Shown here: piece after piece, positions 19,973 to 28,382 of the stretch
How the letters are laid out: each line of letters starts with the position of its first letter
Numbering within the stretch: the stretch's first letter is position 1
Assembly: GCF_006704125.1 (NCBI RefSeq)
Contig: NZ_VIGH01000001.1
Span: 495,823-559,822, forward strand
Direction of reading: 5' to 3'
From: Rhodococcus spelaei
Lineage (GTDB): Bacteria; Actinomycetota; Actinomycetes; Mycobacteriales; Mycobacteriaceae
Length of the DNA stretch: 64,000 nucleotides
Notes under the pieces: model-generated
The model's input: only the letters and a program-made list of their open reading frames with translations
Told to the model about the DNA's origin: nothing
The model's database searches: none
Translations under genes and position numbers: made by a program

Positions 19973-20878
19973 ATGGACCAACTCGATCTGTGGACCGATA
20001 CCGCGACCCGCTCGGCGATTGTCGACTTCGTCGAGCGGGTCGACCGGGACGGCATCCCGGTCGCCGAACGAGTCGCGGTGTTCGACAACGACGGCACCCT
20101 CTGGACCGAGAAACCGGTCCAGATCCAGATGCAGTTCGTCTTCGCACTGTGGGCAAAGATGGCGGATGCCGATCCGTCGTTGGCATCGCAGCAGCCGTTC
20201 AAGGCGGTGGTGGACAGGGACTTCGGCTGGCTGTCCGATGCCGTCGACAAGCACTATGCGGGCGACGACACGGACATGAAGACGCTCATGGCGGGCACCG
20301 TGCGGGCCTCCGCGGGGCAGGAGGTCGAGGCGTACACCGCCTCGGCCAAGGCGTTCCTCGACTCCGGGACGCACCCCTCGCTGGGTATCCCGTTCGCGCG
20401 GTGCGTGTTCGCGCCGATGGTCGAGTTGCTGCGTTACCTCGAGGCGCACGACTTCACCACGTACATCGCCTCCGGTGGCGACCGCGACTTCATGCGGGGG
20501 GCCGGTGAGGACCTGTACGCGATACCGCGCGAGCGGGTCATCGGCAGCAGCCTCGGGTTGCGCTACGCCGACGGCAACGTCAGCTACGCGCCGGAAATGG
20601 GCTTCTTCGACGACGGTCCGGAGAAGCCGGTGAGGATCTGGAGCCGGATCGGGCGCAAGCCGCTGCTGGTAGGCGGTAACTCGAACGGTGACGTGCCGAT
20701 GCTGGAGTTCTGCCGCGACGACGGTCTGCAACTCTTGGTGCACCACGACGACGGGGACCGCGAGTTCGCGTACGACGCCGGTGCCGAGGAGGCGCTGAAG
20801 GCAGCTGCGGACAAGGGGTGGACGACGGTGAGCATGCGTGACGACTGGGCGGCGGTCTTCCCGGACTCGGAGACGTAA
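19973..20878 (+). CDS. HAD-superfamily phosphatase
   Basis: Haloacid-dehalogenase-fold hydrolase of 301 residues with motif I FDNDGTLW (nucleophile Asp38, acid Asp40), motif II in IASGGDRDF, a conserved Lys in RIGRKPLLVGG and motif IV GNSNGDVPM. Such enzymes remove phosphate from small metabolites; the substrate cannot be told. It starts 2 bases after the sulfatase 2 stop, and its TAA overlaps the ATG of the next SulP gene by one base (TAATG). It is therefore firmly part of a sulfatase-HAD-SulP operon. Confidence 0.88.
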   Translation: MDQLDLWTDTATRSAIVDFVERVDRDGIPVAERVAVFDNDGTLWTEKPVQIQMQFVFALWAKMADADPSLASQQPFKAVVDRDFGWLSDAVDKHYAGDDTDMKTLMAGTVRASAGQEVEAYTASAKAFLDSGTHPSLGIPFARCVFAPMVELLRYLEAHDFTTYIASGGDRDFMRGAGEDLYAIPRERVIGSSLGLRYADGNVSYAPEMGFFDDGPEKPVRIWSRIGRKPLLVGGNSNGDVPMLEFCRDDGLQLLVHHDDGDREFAYDAGAEEALKAAADKGWTTVSMRDDWAAVFPDSET

Positions 20879-22545
20879 TGGCATTTGTCGCACCGACACT
20901 CGTCGGATACCAGAAGTCCTGGCTCCGCGCCGACGTCGTCGCCGGCCTCAGCGCCGGCGCCGTGGTCATCCCGCAGGCGATGGCCTACGCGACCATCGCC
21001 GACATGCCCGTTCAGATCGGTCTGTACACCTGCATGGTGCCGATGGTGGTGTACGCGATGCTCGGTGGATCGCGGGCGACCAGCGTCAGCACCACGTCGA
21101 CGATCGCGATCCTCACTGCGTCGACGATGATCGGTGCCGGGATCGCTGCCGGATCCGACGACGCGCAATCGTCACTGATGACGTTGACCCTGCTGGTCGG
21201 AGTGATCCTGCTGCTCGCGCGGGCGCTCAAGCTCGGTGCGATCGTCGAGAACATCAGTGAGGCAACGTTGTCCGGGATCAAGGCCGGCGTCGGGCTGACG
21301 GTTGCCGTCGGCCAGCTGCCGAAGCTGCTCGGGGTGCCGTCCGACCCGGACGCGTCCGGATTCTTCCGGGTGTTGTGGTCGACGGTGCGGCAGATCGGGG
21401 ACGCGAACGTCGCGACGGTGCTGTTGGCGGCAGGGTCGATTGCCGCGCTCTACGCTATGTCCAAGTTAGTTCCCCGGGTACCCGGACCACTGGTGGTCGT
21501 GGCGGTCGGCATCGCGCTGATCGCGTTCACCGGACTGCGGGACCGCGGTGTGGAGCTGATCGCCGAGGTGCCACAGGGGATTCCGCTACCCGGAGTTCCC
21601 TCCCTGCACGACGTGGGAGCGTTGATCCCCGGTGCGCTCGCCATTGCGGCAATGGCATTCCTGGAGACGGTGTCGGTCGCGCGCGGGGTGCGCAGGCAGG
21701 GTGAGCCGCAGATCGACAGCAACCAGGAGATGCTGGCGAACGGCGTGGCCTCGGTGGCGGGCGCGTTCTTCCACACCCTGCCGCCGGCGGGCGGCTTCTC
21801 GCAGACCGCGGTGGCGTTGCGCGCCGGAGCCCGCACCCAGGCCAGCGGACTGGTGACAGCGGTGCTGGCGGTTCTGGTGGCCCTGTTCCTGGCCCCGGTC
21901 CTCAGCGACCTGCCGCAGGCCACCCTCGGCGCGATGGTGGTCGTCGCCACCCTCGGGCTCGTGGATCTGAAGGTGTTTGCGAGGTTCTGGCGGCTCAACC
22001 GCGCCGAGTTCTGGATCGCCCTGGCGACGGCGGTCATCGGTCTCACCGCCGGACTGCTGCCCGCGGTGGCGGTCGGCGTCCTGTTCACCCTGTACCTCGT
22101 GCTGCGGGAACTGAACCGCCCGCACGTGGTGCAGTTGACCCCGGGCGCGGACGGCCGGTGGATCGGCGGCGAGGAGGAGGCGCCGACGACGCCGGCCGAT
22201 CCGCTGGTGCTGCGGATCAATTCGGCCCTGTACACGGCGAACGTGCTGGCCAATCTCACGGCAATCCGGGAGCGGGTCGAGGCCGTCGGCGCGAAGGCCG
22301 TCGTTCTGGACTGTTCGCGGGCCTGGAAGGTCACGACCACGGTGATGCACCACGTCCGGGATCTCGACCTGGAGTTGTCCGCCCGCGGCGTCACGGCCTA
22401 CTACGCGGAGCTGCCGGCGCGCGAACTCGCGACCGCGCTCAAGACCGAGGGAGGCCGCCAAATCGAGGAATCGGGGCGCATTTTCGACACCGTCGAGAAC
22501 GCGCTTCGCGCAGTGGTGCGCTTGCGGAGCCCCAAGACTCCGTAA
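20878..22545 (+). CDS. SulP/SLC26-family anion transporter with STAS domain (3 of 3)
   Basis: Membrane permease of 555 residues with WLRADVVAGLSAGAVVIPQAMAYATIADMPVQIGLYT, the SulP signature, and about 10 further hydrophobic segments to residue 415. A STAS domain follows (about 440-550) with LVLRINSALYTANVL and VVLDCSRAWKVTTTV. Where many STAS domains have a D-S/T-S switch motif, this one has CSRAWKV. Translationally coupled to the HAD gene. Third SulP protein in 16 kb, which is unusual. Confidence 0.9.
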   Translation: MAFVAPTLVGYQKSWLRADVVAGLSAGAVVIPQAMAYATIADMPVQIGLYTCMVPMVVYAMLGGSRATSVSTTSTIAILTASTMIGAGIAAGSDDAQSSLMTLTLLVGVILLLARALKLGAIVENISEATLSGIKAGVGLTVAVGQLPKLLGVPSDPDASGFFRVLWSTVRQIGDANVATVLLAAGSIAALYAMSKLVPRVPGPLVVVAVGIALIAFTGLRDRGVELIAEVPQGIPLPGVPSLHDVGALIPGALAIAAMAFLETVSVARGVRRQGEPQIDSNQEMLANGVASVAGAFFHTLPPAGGFSQTAVALRAGARTQASGLVTAVLAVLVALFLAPVLSDLPQATLGAMVVVATLGLVDLKVFARFWRLNRAEFWIALATAVIGLTAGLLPAVAVGVLFTLYLVLRELNRPHVVQLTPGADGRWIGGEEEAPTTPADPLVLRINSALYTANVLANLTAIRERVEAVGAKAVVLDCSRAWKVTTTVMHHVRDLDLELSARGVTAYYAELPARELATALKTEGGRQIEESGRIFDTVENALRAVVRLRSPKTP

Positions 22546-22665
22546 CCGCACCACTGCGGCGGAGCCGCTATTTCGTGCGAAGCGGCGGCGAGGGGTCCAC
22601 ACTCGAATGAAACAAGTCGCCAGCACACGGTGCCGTCGCGCGGGCCGTGTCGAACGGAGGCCGCA

Positions 22666-24003
22666 ATGGGTGCCGAACTGAAGGATCTGGCCGCACGGGC
22701 GTACGTCTACGGATTTCCCTTGGTGTTCAACCTGGATCAGGTGCAACGCTACGTCACCACCGGGGTCGGGGCGAACGCTGCGACACCGTTCAACCGGTTC
22801 GGCCACGCGGACGCGCTCGCCGGTCCGCAGGACACCTTCGTCTCCATCAACAACGACACCGTCTACTCGTTGGCGCAGATCGACCTGAGTGGCGGGCCTG
22901 TGCTGCTGGAGGTCCCGGACACCAACGGCGCCTACTACGTGCTGCAGTTCGTCGACGCCTGGACCGATAATTTCGCGTACGTCGGCAAGCGGGCCACCGG
23001 CACGTCGAGTGGTCGCTACCTGCTGACCCCGCCGGCCTGGACCGGGGACGCGCCCGACGGAGTCACCCGGATCTCGTTTCCCACCATGGTCGGATCGATC
23101 GTGGGCAGGTGGGCTTGCGACGGTGTGGACGACCTGCCGCGGGTGCGCGCGCTGCAGGAGCAGTTGACGCTGCTGCCGACAGTCGAGGACCAGTCGGTGG
23201 CCGGGTTGCCCGCCCCGGATTCGAAAGTGCCCGAGCAACTGATCTTCTGGGAAAAGTTGCGGACGTATCTGCAGGCGTACCCACCTGCGGCGCAGGACCT
23301 TCCGCTGCACCAGGCCTTCGAGCCGCTCGGCCTGCTCGACTGGTATCCGTCGCCGTACCGGTCGGCGGATGCAGACCTGGTCGATGCGCTCGCGGAGGGG
23401 GAGAGGTCCGGCCACGCGGGACTGGTCGCCGCGCTGAAGTCGGGGGCCGGCGACACGATCGTCAACGGCTGGCATCAGCCGCTTCACATCTTCGACTACA
23501 ACGACGACTACTTCGAGATCGGGACCGTCAACTCGCCTGAATGGAAGATCCCGGACCGTGCCAAGGCAATCGGGCTGCGGGCAGCTGCCGCGATGGGTGG
23601 ACTCTGGGGCAATCACGGCTACGAGGCTGCCTACGCGCCGGTCTACCTCGACGGTGACGGCAACGAGTTGAGCGGCGAGCACACGTACACGCTGACGTTC
23701 GCTCAGACCCCGCCGGTAGACGCGTTCTGGTCGATCACCATGTACGACGTCCCGGACTACTATCTCGTCGACAACGCGATCGACCGGTACTCGATCGGCG
23801 ACCGCACCCACGGGCTGGAATACGCGGAGGACGGCTCGCTGACCATCACGCTCAGTGCAGCGGAGCCGAAAGAGTCGATGGCACGGGCGAACTGGCTGCC
23901 CACGCCGGCGGCCGCGTTCCGACCGCTGCTGCGGATGTACAGCCCACGACCGGAGGTGCTCGACGGGACCTACGAGATCCCGCCGATTGTCCGAGTGGGC
24001 TGA
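22666..24003 (+). CDS. DUF1254/DUF1214-domain protein
   Basis: A 445-residue protein of unassigned biochemical function. The N-terminal half (ARAYVYGFPLV, NNDTVYSLAQIDL, YYVLQFVDAWTDNFAYVG) is DUF1254. The C-terminal half (YTLTFAQTPPVDAFWSITMYDVPDYYLV, then ARANWLPTPAAAFRPLLRMYSP) is DUF1214. No signal peptide is apparent. The ATG at 22666 is chosen for its GGAGG 6 bases upstream. It follows SulP 3 with a 120-bp gap that contains a weak GCCGCT/AGCGGC hairpin (22564-22586). The same domain pair occurs near sulfatases and transporters in other genomes as far as I recall, but no reaction is established. Confidence 0.9.
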   Translation: MGAELKDLAARAYVYGFPLVFNLDQVQRYVTTGVGANAATPFNRFGHADALAGPQDTFVSINNDTVYSLAQIDLSGGPVLLEVPDTNGAYYVLQFVDAWTDNFAYVGKRATGTSSGRYLLTPPAWTGDAPDGVTRISFPTMVGSIVGRWACDGVDDLPRVRALQEQLTLLPTVEDQSVAGLPAPDSKVPEQLIFWEKLRTYLQAYPPAAQDLPLHQAFEPLGLLDWYPSPYRSADADLVDALAEGERSGHAGLVAALKSGAGDTIVNGWHQPLHIFDYNDDYFEIGTVNSPEWKIPDRAKAIGLRAAAAMGGLWGNHGYEAAYAPVYLDGDGNELSGEHTYTLTFAQTPPVDAFWSITMYDVPDYYLVDNAIDRYSIGDRTHGLEYAEDGSLTITLSAAEPKESMARANWLPTPAAAFRPLLRMYSPRPEVLDGTYEIPPIVRVG

Positions 24004-24113
24004 CGACTCGGCGCAACTCGGACTCATGCGTCGCGGGTGAGGCGTACCCCGCCGGACGGCCCTAACCTTCGACGCAGGCCCGGTGAATACGGGCACGAGG
24101 TGAGGGGTGCGTC

Positions 24114-24773
24114 GTGGGTGAGCTTGTGCTGCTGCTGATTCCGGAGATGATCGGGCTGATCATCACGCCGGCGGCCATTGCGGGGTGCGTGCTGCTGCTG
24201 CAGTCGAACAACCCGATCCGCAACGCGCTGGCCTTCGCCGGGGCCTTCCTGTTCGTGTACACGATGATCGGCCTCGCGGCACTGGCCGGCGGCGCGGGCG
24301 ATCCCTCGGCGACCTCGCAGACGGTCTCGCACTGGATCGGACTGACGGTCGGTCTGCTCTTCCTCGCCGTCGGTCTGGCGCAACTGCTGCAGCGCAAGAA
24401 GCTCGTCGCGGAGAAGCCGAAGTGGATGGTCGAACTCGAGGAGGCCTCTCCGCGCCGCGCGTTCGTCATCGGGCTCCTGCTGGCGAACCTCAACCCGAAT
24501 CTGTTCATCATGCTGTCCGGTATGAGCATCATCTCCAGCTCCGACTCGACCTGGGCTCAGGCGCTCGTCGGCACCGCGCTGCTGCTGCTCGCCGCCATGG
24601 TGGATTTCCTGATCCCGATCGGCGCATACGTGATCCTCGGGGATCGGGCGCGTCGCGGCCTCGACAGCGCGAAGTCGTGGATGGTTCGCCGCAACAAGGA
24701 GCTCGGCGTCGCCGTGTTCCTCGGCTTCGGCGCACTGTTCACGATCCGGGGTGCGCTTGCCCTGATGTCATGA
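24114..24773 (+). CDS. Sap/GAP-family membrane protein (sulfolipid-1-addressing-like)
   Basis: A 219-residue integral membrane protein with about six hydrophobic segments (residues 4-28, 37-57, 75-92, 115-135, 145-175 and 197-217). Layout and motifs (IPEMIGLIITPAAIAGCVLLL, GLLLANLNPNLFIML) match the Sap/GAP family, related to LysE-type exporters. In mycobacteria one member helps export glycolipid; other members have broad or unknown cargo. GTG start at 24114 with GAGGTGAGGGG just upstream. The stop codon overlaps the first ATG of a short tandem repeat (ATGA). Confidence 0.85.
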   Translation: MGELVLLLIPEMIGLIITPAAIAGCVLLLQSNNPIRNALAFAGAFLFVYTMIGLAALAGGAGDPSATSQTVSHWIGLTVGLLFLAVGLAQLLQRKKLVAEKPKWMVELEEASPRRAFVIGLLLANLNPNLFIMLSGMSIISSSDSTWAQALVGTALLLLAAMVDFLIPIGAYVILGDRARRGLDSAKSWMVRRNKELGVAVFLGFGALFTIRGALALMS

Positions 24774-24829
24774 GCGAGGCCGTCATGAGTGAGGTCGCCG
24801 TGAGTGAGGTCGCCATGAGTGAGGCCAGA
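24770..24829 (+). repeat. Four tandem 15-bp units, each starting with ATG or GTG
   Basis: Units at 24770-24784, 24785-24799, 24800-24814 and 24815-24829 follow the pattern (A/G)TGAG(C/T)GAGG(C/T)CG(T/C)C with one or two changes. They form a 20-codon frame (MSEAV, MSEVA, VSEVA, MSEAR) closed by TGA at 24830. The first ATG overlaps the Sap stop codon. Each unit also holds GAGG, so it could be a degraded gene start that expanded by slippage. Whether it is translated is unknown. Confidence 0.75.
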
Positions 24830-25071
24830 TGATCGGACTGCACAATTCGCGCACGAGGATTCGACGAAACGCGCTTCGCCGAAGTATCGAATCTGACCCG
24901 GCATTCCGCGTTCACCTGCGTGTTAGTTTGACCGGTGCCGCCACTCTCGTGGCATCGCATTGTGCCGCAGTGGAAATCGGCGTAAACGCAAAGGTTGCGC
25001 CATGAGAATCCTGTGTGAGGATGCTCACATGCCATGGGTGCACACAGCTTCGCGCGGCCGGACGTCGGTGT

Positions 25072-25743
25072 ATGCGCGCTGACACCGAACGGCTGCCTCC
25101 CGTGGCGGCGTCCTCGCCCGGACTCGTGCGGCTTCCCGCGGGCCTCTCGCTCGCCGGACACATGCCGGGCAGCACGTTCGCCTCCCAGCGCTATCGGTTG
25201 CTCGTCTGCTGCGGGACAGCGCCGTCGGTCGAGTTCTGGCACGCGGTGGACCTGGTGTCCGGCCGTGAGGTGGGGTTGACCATCGTCGGGGCCGCCGGCC
25301 ACGGTTCGGTGGTCGATCGGGTCGACACGGACGACGTGTTCGCCCGCACCGTCTGGATGTGCGGAGTCAGGTCGCCGGCGATGACCCGGATCCTGGACAT
25401 GGTCGACACCGATTCCGGTGGTGCCGTGGTCTCGGAGTGGCTGCCCAGCCGATCGCTCGGCGAGGTCGCCTCCACCCGCCCCTCGCGCGCCGCGGCCTCC
25501 CAGTCGATCCGACCCCTGGTGAACACCATGCGCCGCGCGCACGAGATGGACTCGATCCTCGACCTGGAGAACCCCGGGCGACTGCGCATCGGTGAGCGCG
25601 GCGACGTGTACCTGGCCTTCCCCGGCACCCTTCCCGGCGCGGACCGGGCGGCGGATGTGCGCGGCCTCGGTGCGGCGCTGCGTGGCCTCGTCACCGGCGG
25701 AGTGGGGCTCACCCCGGTGTCGGCGACTGCGTCCGCCTGGTAA
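25072..25743 (+). CDS. Stand-alone pseudokinase domain resembling the MviN/MurJ C-terminal kinase-like domain
   Basis: About 223 residues. RYRLLVCCG, FWHAVDLVSGREVGLTIV, TRILDMVDTDSGGAVVSEWLPSRSLGEVA and the final LGAALRGLV follow the lobe order of the kinase-like domain at the C-terminus of mycobacterial MviN. Kinase motifs are degenerate: no HRDxKxxN (AHEMDSILDLENP instead) and no DFG, so it should not phosphorylate. No flippase segment and no transmembrane helix are present. Start is uncertain: ATG 25072 is taken, while GTG 25015 and ATG 25021 are also in frame; none has a good ribosome site. The 239 bp before it hold no recognised feature. Confidence 0.65.
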   Translation: MRADTERLPPVAASSPGLVRLPAGLSLAGHMPGSTFASQRYRLLVCCGTAPSVEFWHAVDLVSGREVGLTIVGAAGHGSVVDRVDTDDVFARTVWMCGVRSPAMTRILDMVDTDSGGAVVSEWLPSRSLGEVASTRPSRAAASQSIRPLVNTMRRAHEMDSILDLENPGRLRIGERGDVYLAFPGTLPGADRAADVRGLGAALRGLVTGGVGLTPVSATASAW

Positions 25744-25818
25744 GCGTGGCGCAGCAGACCCGCACGCGAGGCGAGCCGCGGCGGTAGTCTTCCCCGAGTT
25801 GGGGATTCCTGAGTCGGG

Positions 25819-26817
25819 GTGACTGGGGTGGACATGACGGGGAGGTCGTTGCCGCAGGCGTCGTCGCTCACGCAACGGTTCCACGGCGGGGTGCGGGTGA
25901 GCGGGCCGGAGGGGCTCGAACTGCTCTCCGTCGCCGCCGAGATGGTCGCCAGTCGGCCGGAGCGCTTTCGTGCGGAGATGAGTTCGGCCGACTTCGGTTC
26001 GATTCGTGTCAATCGGCTTCGCTCGTCCGCTGTTTCGGTGATCCGGACGTCGAGCATGCTGGCCGACGAGCACAGCGCCTACCTGTCGATGGTCTACGTG
26101 CGGTCCGGCGAGGTGCGGGTGGAACAGAACCGTGCGGGTGCCAGGGCCTCCGCGGGCGAGGTCACGTTCGCGGACTTCGCCGCGCCGTTCGAGGTCGGGC
26201 TGTCCCGTCGCGGTGACTACGTGTTCATCTACCTGCCGCACGTCCTGCTGACCTCGCGGTCCGTGGACTCCCGGGCGCTGGTCGGTGCGACCGTTGCGGC
26301 GTCCCCGCTGTGCGAAGCGCTCGCGGTGGTGCTCACCCAGTTCGTCGCATCGGACCTGTGCAAGCCGGGTGCCGCGGAGACCACCCTGATCGAGCACGCC
26401 ATCGTCGACCTCTGCCTCGCGGTGATCCGGCAGGCGACGGACCGGTCGCCGGTGCACGACGAGACCGGTACCCAGAATCGGGCGCGGGCAAGGGAATTCG
26501 TCGACAGTCACTTCACCGATCCCGCGCTGACCATCGCCGACGTGGCGGCGAGTATCAACGTCAGTCCCCGGTACCTGCAGAAACTGTTCGAGGCGGAGGA
26601 GCATTCGGTCTACGACCTGATCCGCCGACGGCGTGTCCAGTGGGGCGTCGAGCTGCTCACCGATCCCGCGCACGCCGCCCTGACCGTCAGCCAGGTCGCG
26701 GTCCGCTGCGGGTTCGTCGGACTCAGTCAGTTCAGCCGGGCGGTCCGGGACCTCACCGGCTCGTCACCCCGGACGATCCGGCGGCAGCCGGTGGTGCGGG
26801 GTCAGGGGTCGGCGTAG
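25819..26817 (+). CDS. AraC-family transcription regulator
   Basis: A 332-residue regulator. An N-terminal AraC-ligand-binding-like domain (about 40-200) precedes two helix-turn-helices at the C-terminus: LTIADVAASINVSPRYLQKLFE and LTVSQVAVRCGFVGLSQFSRAVRDLTGSSPRTIRR. The start is GTG 25819 or ATG 25834, which follows GGGGTGG closely; both give the same domains. A CCCCGA/TCGGGG inverted repeat (25792-25819) precedes the gene. Its 3' end overlaps the polymerase-like gene on the other strand by 16 bp. The effector and targets are unknown. Confidence 0.9.
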   Translation: MTGVDMTGRSLPQASSLTQRFHGGVRVSGPEGLELLSVAAEMVASRPERFRAEMSSADFGSIRVNRLRSSAVSVIRTSSMLADEHSAYLSMVYVRSGEVRVEQNRAGARASAGEVTFADFAAPFEVGLSRRGDYVFIYLPHVLLTSRSVDSRALVGATVAASPLCEALAVVLTQFVASDLCKPGAAETTLIEHAIVDLCLAVIRQATDRSPVHDETGTQNRARAREFVDSHFTDPALTIADVAASINVSPRYLQKLFEAEEHSVYDLIRRRRVQWGVELLTDPAHAALTVSQVAVRCGFVGLSQFSRAVRDLTGSSPRTIRRQPVVRGQGSA

Positions 26818-28349
26818 CAGTCCCGGGCCGCGATATCCATCGGGAACCGAACATCGGTGTCGCCGAACAGCAGTCGGGTTGCCGCCGCGGTGGCATCCAA
26901 TACGTGCCGCGTCGCCGACCGGGCATCGCGACAGTGCACCACCACCTCGTCATGTTGGAAGAACACCAACTCGGCTCCCTCCTCGTCGGCGAGCCTGCGG
27001 CGCAGGTCGGCCAGTAGGCACAGTGCCCACTCCGCCGCGGTCGCCTGCACGACGAAGTTGCGCGTGAACCGGCCGCGAGCGCGAGCGTCCCCATCGGACG
27101 GGCCGTGCGCGTCGCCCGTCGACCACCACCGCTCGTCCGGCGGCGGGCACGCCCGGCCGAGCCACGAGTGCACCACCTCGCCGCGTTCGCCCGCGCGGGC
27201 GGCGTTCTCCACGAACTGCACGGCGGTGGGGAATCGCCTGCGCAGCAACGTGAGCAGTGCCCGGGCCTCGCCCGCCGTCGCACCGTAGAGCACGCCGAGG
27301 ATCGCGACCTTCGCCTTGGCCCGGTCGCCGTCGAACACCTCCGTCGCGACCGGCGCGTAGAGGTCGTCCGCGCCCGCCGCCGCGACCATGAGGCGGTCGC
27401 CCGACATCGCCGCGAGGATCCGTGGCTCGAGCTGTCCCGCGTCGGCGATCACCAGGGTGTGGCCGGGATCAGCGATCACGCTGGTGCGCAATGGTTTCGG
27501 GATCTGCAGTGCGCCGCCGCCGCGACTCGCCCAGCGTCCGGACACCACGCCACCCGGAACGTAGACGGGCCGGAACCGGTCGCCCCGGACCCAGGTGTCG
27601 AGCCAGCTCCAGCCGTTGGCGGCATGCAGCTTCGCCAGGTCGCGGTAGCGCAGCAACGGCTCGATCGCCGGGTGCTCGACATCCCGGATCAGCCAGGCGC
27701 GGGTCGAGGTCAGCTCGATTCCGTCGCGGGCGAACGCCGCCACGAGCTCCACGTGCGACGCCGGGTTGACCGGCCGGCCGAAGGCCGCGCTGACCTCGTC
27801 GGCCACCTCGCGAAGTCGTTGCGGCACAGTGTCCCCGGTCGCGCGCGGACCGAGGGCGGACTCGAGCAGGCGGTGGTGGGCGGCCGCCGAGAACGGCATC
27901 CCGACGTGGCCCATCTCGGCCGCCGCCAACGCGCCCGCGGACTCCGCAGCCACCAGCAGCGTGAGGCGCCCGTCCGGTCCGATCCGGCCGAGCTGGTCGG
28001 CGTGCTCGGCGAGGACGGTCGACGGATCGGTGGCCGGGGTGGTGTCGAACAGTCCCGGGCGGTCGTCGACGGGCGCGGGTGCGTCGATTGGCGGTTCGCC
28101 GGCGCGGGTGCGCAACAGTGCCGCCGTCAACGCCAGGTCGTGACACCGCTGCACCCGCAGGCCCGCGCGCAGTACGGCGGGGTAGACGGCGGCCGTGTCC
28201 GGCCAGACCCACCGCGGATGCTCGGGCTCGAGCGCGCGGACCGCGGCGGGCAGGTCGGGAAAGTGCTGAGGGGACCCCAGCGCCACGCCCGCGTCGTCGG
28301 TCCGGATCGTGACGGCGCGCTCCGGGCCCGGCGCCACCACGATCCTCAC
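26802..28349 (-). CDS. Family A DNA polymerase (Pol I-like, stand-alone)
   Basis: A 515-residue protein annotated in relatives as bifunctional 3'-5' exonuclease/DNA polymerase. Polymerase motif A is VIADAGQLEPRILA with the catalytic Asp, motif B KAKVAILGVLYGAT and motif C FFQHDEVVVH with the second Asp, so the polymerase site looks intact. In motif B a Leu replaces the usual Phe/Tyr before GxxYG. There is no 5'-nuclease domain, and no DxE exonuclease motif is visible in the first 200 residues, so proofreading is doubtful. It is much shorter than replicative Pol I (about 900). Role in repair or damage tolerance is only a guess. Start ATG 28349. Confidence 0.85.
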   Translation of the reverse strand: MRIVVAPGPERAVTIRTDDAGVALGSPQHFPDLPAAVRALEPEHPRWVWPDTAAVYPAVLRAGLRVQRCHDLALTAALLRTRAGEPPIDAPAPVDDRPGLFDTTPATDPSTVLAEHADQLGRIGPDGRLTLLVAAESAGALAAAEMGHVGMPFSAAAHHRLLESALGPRATGDTVPQRLREVADEVSAAFGRPVNPASHVELVAAFARDGIELTSTRAWLIRDVEHPAIEPLLRYRDLAKLHAANGWSWLDTWVRGDRFRPVYVPGGVVSGRWASRGGGALQIPKPLRTSVIADPGHTLVIADAGQLEPRILAAMSGDRLMVAAAGADDLYAPVATEVFDGDRAKAKVAILGVLYGATAGEARALLTLLRRRFPTAVQFVENAARAGERGEVVHSWLGRACPPPDERWWSTGDAHGPSDGDARARGRFTRNFVVQATAAEWALCLLADLRRRLADEEGAELVFFQHDEVVVHCRDARSATRHVLDATAAATRLLFGDTDVRFPMDIAARDCYADP

Positions 28350-28382
28350 GGTGTCAGTGTGCCTCGCGGGTCCGACAGCGTT

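Noticed and set aside
16872..20186. Very long open frame (1104 codons) on the minus strand
   Set aside because: It lies antisense to SulP 2 and sulfatase 2, both of which have clear motifs. Its sequence is Arg/Val/Gly-rich low-complexity typical of GC-rich shadow frames.
22564..22586. GCCGCT/AGCGGC hairpin after SulP 3
   Set aside because: Only 6 bp with an 11-base loop and no T-tract; not strong enough for a separate terminator call.
24833..25071. Possible small RNA or gene in the gap after the 15-bp repeats
   Set aside because: No hairpin with a T-tract, no convincing frame and no promoter pair seen.
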